A DNA stretch of 5,265 nt from an uncultured Lachnospiraceae bacterium. GTDB taxonomy: Bacteria; Bacillota; Clostridia; Lachnospirales; Lachnospiraceae. The translations under genes were made by a program, and so were the position numbers. The stretch lies in NCBI GenBank assembly GCA_949346185.1, contig CASGVX010000165.1:1-5265 (forward strand), read 5' to 3'. This document shows positions 1 through 4,795 of the stretch, in pieces (within the stretch, counting starts at the first letter, position 1; each line of letters begins with the position of its first letter). The notes beneath the pieces were generated by a model that saw only the letters and a program-made list of their open reading frames with translations, did not search any database and was not told where the DNA came from.

Positions 1-151
1 ACAGTTATATGTCTGTTGATGGGATGTTCCCATAGAGGCGGATGAATTTGCTTTATGCATAGTATATCCGAAATATGCTGGGATAATACATCTTTTGCTG
101 GAAGGTACAAATAATGTATTCTACGATTCTTTTTTGACTTGCAAGTAACAT
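1..151 (-). pseudogene. Probable decayed LexA-type HTH regulator fragment (3' end beyond left edge)
   Basis: From an ATG at 151-149 the minus strand encodes only 32 residues before a stop at 55-53. The peptide resembles the start of LexA DNA-binding domains: ASQKRIVEYI matches the first helix, and YYPSIFRI matches the conserved YPPSxREI that opens the recognition segment. In the frame offset by one base, from 63 down to 1, reading stays open and gives HKANSSASM, which resembles the KSSSTV part of LexA just after REI. A 2-nt deletion near 64 would restore exactly the six residues usually found between these motifs. A strong ribosome binding site precedes the ATG, so the gene was probably once functional. 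Short one-domain LexA-like proteins occur in Clostridia, so the intact parent may have been small. The frame break and motifs are seen; the LexA assignment is my alignment from memory. It could instead be a chance 32-codon ORF or a sequencing error in an intact gene. Confidence 0.45.
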
Positions 152-157
152 ATGATT

Positions 158-165
158 CCCCCTTC
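158..165 (-). promoter_or_regulatory. Ribosome binding site of the LexA-like fragment
   Basis: The minus strand reads GAAGGGGG followed by six bases and then ATG at 151. This spacing is ideal for translation initiation. It selects this internal ATG rather than the more distant in-frame ATG at 244, which has no Shine-Dalgarno sequence. It is the main reason to think the short frame is the remnant of a real gene. Confidence 0.5.
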
Positions 166-187
166 TATAATAAATTAATCGAAGGTA

Positions 188-215
188 TTGTTTTTTTGTT
201 GAAAAGTAGTATAAT
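188..215 (+). promoter_or_regulatory. Candidate sigma-A promoter upstream of the chemoreceptor
   Basis: TTGTTT at 188-193 (three of six consensus bases), a 16-nt spacer and a perfect TATAAT at 210-215. Transcription would begin near 222 and give a leader of roughly 270 nt before the chemoreceptor start at 491. The -10 box is strong but the -35 is weak and the region is AT-rich, so a chance match is possible. A second weak candidate is TTGAGT at 293-298 with TTTATA at 316-321. I cannot tell which, if either, drives the gene. Confidence 0.33.
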
Positions 216-456
216 AATATGTAATCAAGTCGGCTATTCTGCATCGAGTAGTTTCATGCGGAAAATGTTAGCTCCTATTATAAGCGTAATGCTTGAGTTG
301 CGTTGTATTTGAAAATTTATACACTATCTATGAGCCTTCTACACGAGACACAAATATCTTCTATTGCCCTAAGCATGGTTCGCTGCCCTTAATCATAAAT
401 TTTCCAGCATAATGCAAGTAAATATAACAGAAGTTAATATTGGGACTGTGATGAAA

Positions 457-466
457 GTTAATTAAC
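457..466. promoter_or_regulatory. Perfect palindrome, possible operator
   Basis: GTTAATTAAC is a perfect 10-bp inverted repeat ending 24 nt before the chemoreceptor start codon. Its left part, AAGTTAAT (455-462), also occurs at 431-438, exactly 24 bp upstream. The site is consistent with binding of a dimeric regulator, but an AT-rich palindrome this short can arise by chance, so the call is weak. Confidence 0.2.
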
Positions 467-480
467 ACTATGTAACAGAT

Positions 481-486
481 GGGAGA
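481..486 (+). promoter_or_regulatory. Ribosome binding site deciding the chemoreceptor start
   Basis: GGGAGA ends four bases before the ATG at 491, with the GGAG core five bases away. It overlaps the upstream in-frame ATG at 479, so it cannot serve that codon, and nothing purine-rich precedes 479. This places the true start at 491, four codons inside the longest open frame. Confidence 0.75.
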
Positions 487-490
487 ATGT

Positions 491-2188
491 ATGAAAGAAA
501 ATCAAAACATTGAAAAAAAACTGACGATATCTTTTTTTAAGGTATCAACGATTAGCGCAGTAGCGGCTGTTTTGGGTGTGATTGCACTGATTATTATATC
601 CAATCGTTATTCTTATGCTTTGAAGAATTTTGGTTTTGCGCAGGGGGATATTGGAAAGGCGATGTTTGAATTTGCAGACATCCGTTCATCGCTCCGGGCT
701 GCTATTGGCTATGATGACCAAGACGCCATTGACACTGTGGTAATGCAGCACCAGGAGAATATCGCTGAATTTAATGAGTACTTTGCAAGGATTGAAAATA
801 CGATTGTATCTGATGATGGCCGGGATACATATGATGCGATTGCGGCAGAGCTGGATGGCTACTGGGAATTGGATGCAGAGATTATGGAGCTGGGGGCGAC
901 GACAGACCGAGCCAAATGTGTTCAAGCCCAGGAATTGGCACTGAACGAATTGGCTGGCAAGTACGAAAGCATTTACAGCAAGTTGAATGAATTGCTAGTG
1001 GTCAAAGTGGAAGAAGGAAACAGCCTGGCCCAAGTGCTTACGGTAGTCGGGTGGCTTCTTGTGGCGCTAATTATCGTCGTCATTGCGATAGTCATGGTTT
1101 TGTCCTCGAAAATCGGAAAGAATATTGCCAAAAAGATTTCCGCTCCTTTGGGAGAATTGGGAGAACGCCTCAAGACATTTGCACAGGGAGATCTTGCTTC
1201 TCCATTTCCCGTGGTAGAGACCGGGGATGAAGTGGAGAATATGGAAAAGGATGCAAAGGAAATGGCAGATAACTTGGATGCCATTATAAATGATATCGGG
1301 GAAGTCCTTGGGCAGATGGCGAAAGGAAATTATACCGTCAGGTCGCAGGCTTCGGAGCGCTATACTGGAGATTTCCAGGAGTTGTACGAGTCTATGCGGG
1401 GACTGCGGAATCAGATGACAGAAACATTGCTATCCATTGGCGAGGCTTCCAATCAGGTGTCCGCAGGATCGGATGAATTGGCGACAGCCTCCCAGTGTCT
1501 TGCGGAAGGCGCTACAGACCAGGCGCATTCTGTCATGATATTGCATGAGACGATTTCTGATATCACGGAAAGCATGGAAAAGGGCGCCCAGAGTGCGGAT
1601 GAATCTTATGTGAAGGCAAAGAGATACGCAGATGAAGCGGATCGGAGCCGTCAGGAAATGGATACCATGATGGCTGCCATGGAGCGAATCAACGAGACTT
1701 CCACGAGAATTGGGGATATCATATCCGAAATTGAGTCCATTGCGGCTCAGACCAATCTCTTGTCTCTGAATGCTTCCATCGAGGCTGCCAGAGCGGGAGA
1801 ATCAGGGCGCGGCTTTGCAGTCGTGGCAGACCAGATTAGAGAACTGGCTGACCAGAGCGCCAAGGCGGCAGTTGATACTAGAGAATTGATTGAGGCTTCC
1901 CTCAATGAAGTATCTGAGGGTAACAGTGCGGCGGATCACGCATCAAGCGCTATCGAGTCTGTGGTGGAAGGCATCAAGCAGATTGCCGAGTTCTCCAGAA
2001 ATCTCAAGCAGATGATGGAAAACCGGGCAGAGGCAATGCGCGAGGCAGAAAAGGGCGTGAACCAGATATCAGGCGTGGTGCAGAGCAATGCGGCAACTGC
2101 CGAGGAGGCATCGGCAACCAGCGAGGAATTGTCCGCACAGGCTTCTATGCTAGATCAGCTGATAGGGCAGTTTGAATTGAAGAACTGA
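491..2188 (+). CDS. Methyl-accepting chemotaxis protein (transmembrane chemoreceptor)
   Basis: A 565-residue chemoreceptor that senses an extracellular signal and controls CheA kinase through CheW. The start at 491 is set by GGGAGA; the longer frame from 479 lacks a ribosome site. Domains: short Lys-rich cytoplasmic N-terminus; membrane segment about 17-37; helical extracytoplasmic sensor about 38-183, matching the four-helix-bundle (4HB_MCP) style; membrane segment about 184-205; HAMP about 207-264; a second HAMP-like linker about 265-315 containing MAKGNYTV and GDFQEL; signalling coiled coil about 320-556. The hairpin tip is canonical: QTNLLSLNASIEAARAGE (420-437) then GRGFAVVAD. The C-terminal methylation helix carries AEEASATSEELSAQ near 537-550. 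There is no NWETF-type CheR/CheB tether at the C-terminus. The ligand cannot be predicted because 4HB sensors diverge strongly. No che or flagellar genes are visible nearby, so it is probably an orphan receptor gene transcribed alone and ended by the hairpin at 2251-2281. Confidence 0.96.
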   Translation: MKENQNIEKKLTISFFKVSTISAVAAVLGVIALIIISNRYSYALKNFGFAQGDIGKAMFEFADIRSSLRAAIGYDDQDAIDTVVMQHQENIAEFNEYFARIENTIVSDDGRDTYDAIAAELDGYWELDAEIMELGATTDRAKCVQAQELALNELAGKYESIYSKLNELLVVKVEEGNSLAQVLTVVGWLLVALIIVVIAIVMVLSSKIGKNIAKKISAPLGELGERLKTFAQGDLASPFPVVETGDEVENMEKDAKEMADNLDAIINDIGEVLGQMAKGNYTVRSQASERYTGDFQELYESMRGLRNQMTETLLSIGEASNQVSAGSDELATASQCLAEGATDQAHSVMILHETISDITESMEKGAQSADESYVKAKRYADEADRSRQEMDTMMAAMERINETSTRIGDIISEIESIAAQTNLLSLNASIEAARAGESGRGFAVVADQIRELADQSAKAAVDTRELIEASLNEVSEGNSAADHASSAIESVVEGIKQIAEFSRNLKQMMENRAEAMREAEKGVNQISGVVQSNAATAEEASATSEELSAQASMLDQLIGQFELKN

Positions 2189-2214
2189 TTTAAAGCGGAT
2201 ACATAGATGGGCAG

Positions 2215-2241
2215 GAGAAAGGCAAGAGAAAGGCAAGAGAA
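2215..2241 (+). repeat. 11-bp tandem repeat, about 2.5 copies
   Basis: GAGAAAGGCAA is repeated exactly at 2215-2225 and 2226-2236, followed by a partial copy GAGAA. It lies in the gap after the chemoreceptor stop codon and just before the terminator stem. It is probably a replication-slippage product with no coding role; on the minus strand it makes the pyrimidine-rich tail beyond the terminator. Confidence 0.8.
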
Positions 2242-2250
2242 GAACAAAAG

Positions 2251-2281
2251 AAGAGCAGGGCATTGGTTTGGCCCTGCTCTT
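2251..2281. terminator. Rho-independent terminator shared by convergent genes
   Basis: AAGAGCAGGGC (2251-2261) pairs perfectly with GCCCTGCTCTT (2271-2281), an 11-bp GC-rich stem with a 9-nt loop. On the minus strand it is followed by TCTTTTGTTCTTCT, a good U-rich tail, so it fits termination of the beta-helix gene, whose stop lies about 45 nt before it. On the plus strand the tail is only CTCTTTG, weaker but plausible for the chemoreceptor gene, which stops at 2188. Confidence 0.78.
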
Positions 2282-2285
2282 TGTG

Positions 2286-2322
2286 CGCTCAAGGGAGCGA
2301 AGATGCTGGCTGACGCAGCATC
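2286..2322. other. Two further hairpins in the convergent gap
   Basis: CGCTC (2286-2290) pairs with GAGCG (2295-2299) around a 4-nt loop. GATGCTG (2302-2308) pairs perfectly with CAGCATC (2316-2322) around a 7-nt loop. Neither is followed by a T-tract on either strand, so they are not independent terminators. They lie between the beta-helix stop codon and the main terminator and may protect the 3' end of the transcript, which is inference. Confidence 0.5.
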
Positions 2323-2327
2323 AATCT

Positions 2328-3959
2328 CTACTTCCTCTTCAAGATTTTCTTCTTATATTTCTTGATGGTATTTTTCTTTACCGTCGCCTTTTTGGAATCC
2401 TTGGAAATCAGGATGCCATACTGATTCTTTGCATTGGATCCGGTAATTTTATTGCTGTAGATATTGGCCTTTCTGGTGCGGCGAACTAGTATTCCCGTCC
2501 CCTTTGCCTTTACGGTGTTGCCGCCGATTTTGACATTGGCAGAGCCGTCTGCTGACATGATGCCGTATTTTTTCCCGCCGGTCTTGACGGTGACCGTGTT
2601 GCTGAGGATCTTCACATTCTTGGCGTTTCTGGCGGTGATGCCTCCTACCTTTGCCGCTGTCACGGTATTTCCCTGAATGTTGATGCCATCGGAGGCATCT
2701 GTTGCCAAGATGCCGTAGTTTTCGCCTTTGCCGTTGGCTGTGATGACGTTATTTTTCATGGTGATTTTCTTGGCATCTCTCAGGATGATTCCCATGGCTT
2801 TCGTGGTGATGGTGTTGTTATAAATCTGCACGTTAGACACCATGTAATTTCCCTTGGCAATCTTTTCACCGTCTCCCTTGGTGGCTTTCTTGAGATTTGC
2901 TCCCTGGACTGCAATGCCGGAGGATACGGATTCGCCTGTGTTCTGGACTTGGATTTTGTTGTTCCGCAGGATGGTCTTTGCATTCAGGGTCTTGGGCGCG
3001 CTTTTCTTGCCGTTGTACATGCCGTTAGCGTTTTCGTGGATGCTGAATACGGAGATTCCCCGGCCGCATTTTTTCAAGGTATTATTTTCTACCAAGCAGT
3101 CCTGAAAGTGCAGGCATTCTATGGCGATGCTGGGGATGTTCTCAAAGGTGTTGCCAGTGATCCTTACGCCTGTGATGGGTAGTCCCACATAGGAGGTATG
3201 GGCTCCTACGCCTCGCAGCACGTTCTTGAAGGTGTTGTTCTCGATGGTGATGTTGCGAGAGGTGATGACCTCGCTGGCCACGGCGTTAAAGTGCTTCTTC
3301 TCAGTGATATCTATCTGGATTGCCTCGTTTGCAAAGGAACTTTTGCTGCCCCCTGCCCTTTTGCCGTCTTGGAAGGTGCAGTTTCTCACGGTGAATCCGT
3401 CCAGTGCCGCTACTTCCATCAGGTGGGTGTTGACGCAGGATTTGAAGGTGGCATTCTGAATCGTCAGATTCTTGCAGTGGGCTGCCCGGTAGATGGGCTT
3501 CTTGGTGCCATTGCCGTTCCAAGTGCCGCCAATAACAGTAATGCCGTCGTAGTAATATCCCTTCTTCTTGTCACCGTCGTCGCCCACATCCCCTACCTTG
3601 AGCATGTTTCCGTCAAAGGATTTCACTCTGTTGAATGTACTTCCCTCTGCATGGAGGGTGGTGTATCTGTACATGTGCAGGGAGAAGTCTAGCTGGTATT
3701 CTCCCGGCTCTACGACAATGGTATATTTTTTGTTGGAGTTTGCTTTTTCCTGAGCCGCGTAGAATGCGTCCTGGAGAGCCATGCTCTGCTGTCCGGACTT
3801 CATTTCCTTGGCGCTGACCTTGATGATCTGCGAACCGTCTGCCTGGGCTCCTTCCTTGCAGGTGTCGTAGTAGGTGGCCGCTGCCGTGTCTCTGGGCTGC
3901 CCGGCGAGGGCGAGCAAGGAGAAGGTGGCTGCTGCCAATAGTACTTTTGCTTTTTTCAT
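2328..3959 (-). CDS. Secreted right-handed parallel beta-helix repeat protein
   Basis: A 543-residue exported protein. The ATG at 3959 is preceded by GAAAGGAG (3976-3969) nine bases away. Residues 1 to about 28 form a Sec signal peptide: MKKAK, a hydrophobic core, and probable cleavage after DTAAA. The mature chain has no membrane anchor or sorting signal. Residues 78-110 resemble the N-terminal cap of pectate-lyase-like folds (VVEPGEYQL). GGTWNGNG (144-151) and EAIQID (212-217) resemble segments conserved in GH28-like and related helices. From about 165 to the end, PbH1-type coils recur with NNTF, GNTF, NNTI or SNTV at the turns. The last 25 residues are very Lys-rich, which could favour binding to anionic wall polymers. 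Such proteins act as polysaccharide lyases, hydrolases, epimerases or adhesins; the family is clear but I cannot assign catalytic residues or substrate. It has its own promoter (4030-4057), and a secreted Ig-like protein gene lies 170 nt upstream. Confidence 0.9.
   Translation of the reverse strand: MKKAKVLLAAATFSLLALAGQPRDTAAATYYDTCKEGAQADGSQIIKVSAKEMKSGQQSMALQDAFYAAQEKANSNKKYTIVVEPGEYQLDFSLHMYRYTTLHAEGSTFNRVKSFDGNMLKVGDVGDDGDKKKGYYYDGITVIGGTWNGNGTKKPIYRAAHCKNLTIQNATFKSCVNTHLMEVAALDGFTVRNCTFQDGKRAGGSKSSFANEAIQIDITEKKHFNAVASEVITSRNITIENNTFKNVLRGVGAHTSYVGLPITGVRITGNTFENIPSIAIECLHFQDCLVENNTLKKCGRGISVFSIHENANGMYNGKKSAPKTLNAKTILRNNKIQVQNTGESVSSGIAVQGANLKKATKGDGEKIAKGNYMVSNVQIYNNTITTKAMGIILRDAKKITMKNNVITANGKGENYGILATDASDGINIQGNTVTAAKVGGITARNAKNVKILSNTVTVKTGGKKYGIMSADGSANVKIGGNTVKAKGTGILVRRTRKANIYSNKITGSNAKNQYGILISKDSKKATVKKNTIKKYKKKILKRK
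2370..2816 (-). repeat. Three two-coil modules (about 49 residues each) in the beta-helix C-terminal half
   Basis: The turn asparagines fall at residues 382, 404, 431, 454, 481, 503 and 530, with spacings 22, 27, 23, 27, 22 and 27. The unit is therefore a pair of coils, one short and one with a loop insertion ending in a Tyr-Gly-Ile triplet (YGIL or YGIM at 415, 465, 514). Each module repeats the order N-T-V/I, G-I/G-G, a basic x-A-K or x-R-K segment, N-x-V/I-T, Y-G-I, D-x-S. The protein repeat is clear; at DNA level it has diverged, so the duplication is not recent. Confidence 0.8.
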
Positions 3960-3978
3960 GATATGTTGCTCCTTTCTT

Positions 3979-4022
3979 GGGGAATTGCTTTTGCTTGGAT
4001 AATATATGTTATCTATTTCCCC
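3979..4022 (-). promoter_or_regulatory. Stem-loop in the beta-helix mRNA leader
   Basis: In the predicted leader, GGGGAA at 4022-4017 (minus strand) can pair with TTCCCC at 3984-3979. Inside it GATAA and TTATC (4013-4009 and 4002-3998) form a second 5-bp stem around a 6-nt loop. The structure begins almost at the predicted transcript start and ends just before the ribosome binding site at 3976-3969. It could stabilise the 5' end or modulate translation. It matches no riboswitch that I recognise. Confidence 0.35.
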
Positions 4023-4029
4023 CTCCTAA

Positions 4030-4057
4030 ATTATAATACTTTTATATCTAACGTCAA
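4030..4057 (-). promoter_or_regulatory. Sigma-A promoter of the beta-helix gene
   Basis: On the minus strand TTGACG (4057-4052, five of six consensus bases), a 16-nt AT-rich spacer, then a perfect TATAAT (4035-4030). Transcription should begin near 4023, giving a leader of about 64 nt to the ATG at 3959. It is the strongest promoter in the window and lies in the gap between the two secreted-protein genes, so the beta-helix gene can be expressed independently of the gene upstream. Confidence 0.8.
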
Positions 4058-4129
4058 CTTCTTTGTCCTAGTTTTTCTGCCCTTCTGGCAGCGGATGGCA
4101 AGGGCGGCTTGCGTATTGCCTTTTCTTTG

Positions 4130-4612
4130 CTAGCGGCGATACACGTAAATTAAGTTGCTGCAGATGGTGGTATAGGTATGCCCGGATTTCTTCGTGGCAG
4201 TCCTATAATTGGTGCTTTGTCCCACATATTTGTAACGGGGATTGTCCAGACGGCCGCTGTATTTCCAGACAACCTTCAAGGTAAGTTTTGCTTTGCCTTT
4301 CTTGATGGCTTTTAGTCTGCCCTTCTTCGCATTCACGATTTTGATTACTTTTTGGTTGCTGGAAGTCAGCGTAACGCTCTTGATTTTGGCGCCGGAGGGC
4401 ACCACCATCTTTGCCTGGATGCTCTTTCCTTTGTAAATCCACTCTCTCATGTCACTGCTGGGAAAGGCAAAGTATGCGTAGGGGCCTTCATCCTCCGCAG
4501 TCATTCTCTGCTTTTTTACCCCTGCCCGCGCTGCTTGGGAGGGCTGGGCTGCCGATAGTGTTAAAGTTGCAGCCAATAGTGTTGCGATTGCTTTCTTTGT
4601 GATTCGTTTCAT
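4130..4612 (-). CDS. Small secreted protein with one bacterial Ig-like (Big_2-like) domain
   Basis: A 160-residue predicted exported protein. The ATG at 4612 follows GAGAGGAG (4626-4619) with six bases between. Residues 1 to about 28 are a Sec signal peptide (MKRITKK, hydrophobic stretch, cleavage near PSQAA). Residues about 62-115 resemble a Big_2 immunoglobulin-like domain: VTLTSSNQKVIKI, then GRLKAIKKGKAKLTLKV, matching the usual pattern of Ser-Ser-Asn, V-x-x-V, G-x-hydrophobic-x-A-hydrophobic-x-x-G-x-A. Big_2 domains normally occur as spacers in large adhesins; here the domain is alone. The tail 118-160 is basic and tyrosine-rich (seven Tyr in 43 residues) and ends YVYRR, with no wall-sorting or membrane anchor. 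A binding or structural surface role is inference. Its candidate promoter is at 4673-4700. No good terminator follows, so readthrough into the beta-helix gene is possible. Confidence 0.8.
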   Translation of the reverse strand: MKRITKKAIATLLAATLTLSAAQPSQAARAGVKKQRMTAEDEGPYAYFAFPSSDMREWIYKGKSIQAKMVVPSGAKIKSVTLTSSNQKVIKIVNAKKGRLKAIKKGKAKLTLKVVWKYSGRLDNPRYKYVGQSTNYRTATKKSGHTYTTICSNLIYVYRR

Positions 4613-4672
4613 GTTATTCTCCTCTCTATGATTGGGTTATTGGGTTGCCTTGCGTTCCTGTGGATGCATGGT

Positions 4673-4700
4673 TTGATAAAGGACAAAGACTGCTCGTCAA
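4673..4700 (-). promoter_or_regulatory. Candidate sigma-A promoter of the Ig-like protein gene
   Basis: On the minus strand TTGACG (4700-4695), a 16-nt spacer and TATCAA (4678-4673, four of six consensus bases), giving a leader of about 54 nt to the ATG at 4612. The -35 element and spacer length are identical to those of the beta-helix promoter. The weaker -10 lowers confidence. Confidence 0.5.
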
Positions 4701-4795
4701 AAAAGCCAAGTGGGTGAATCTGATGTTTTCCGCATGATGTATATTCCTCCAAAAACATTGCATCATGTTATGGATGTCCACTGATATCAATCTGT

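Larger units (their letters stand above)
152..490. other. AT-rich non-coding region between the LexA-like remnant and the chemoreceptor
   Basis: About 340 bases without a convincing gene, visibly richer in A and T than the coding DNA to the right. It separates two divergently oriented reading frames. It holds a perfect TATAAT box on the plus strand near 210, a perfect 10-bp palindrome at 457-466, and the chemoreceptor ribosome binding site. I looked for a flagellar-type sigma-D promoter (TAAA then CCGATA-like), an SOS box (GAAC/GTTC dyad) and the conserved core of the c-di-GMP-I riboswitch, and saw none. No terminator hairpin is evident. Confidence 0.6.

Noticed and set aside
53..244. 63-residue minus-strand ORF starting at 244
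   Set aside because: There is no ribosome binding site before 244, and the first half is low-complexity sequence from AT-rich DNA. Only the internal ATG at 151 has good initiation signals.
254..265. TCATGCGGAAAA also found inverted at 4725-4736
   Set aside because: A single 12-base match between two places in a 5-kb window is about what chance predicts, and the flanks do not match.
300..478. Flagellar sigma-D promoter or c-di-GMP riboswitch before the chemoreceptor
   Set aside because: TAAA boxes at 396 and 419 lack a CCGATA-like element at the right distance, and the conserved core of the c-di-GMP-I aptamer is absent.
3198..3692. 164-residue plus-strand ORF
   Set aside because: It lies opposite the beta-helix gene, has no ribosome binding site that I can see and no recognisable domain, and its openness follows from the codon bias of the real gene.
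4079..4120. Possible terminator after the Ig-like protein gene
   Set aside because: GCCCTT/AAGGGC (4079-4105) and GGCAA/TTGCC (4097-4120) are overlapping, mutually exclusive weak stems. On the minus strand neither is followed by a T-tract; the T-run lies on the wrong side.
4727..4770. Inverted repeat CATGATG / CATCATG after the LRR gene
   Set aside because: The stem is only 7 bp with a loop of about 20 nt and no T-tract beyond it, too weak to call a terminator.
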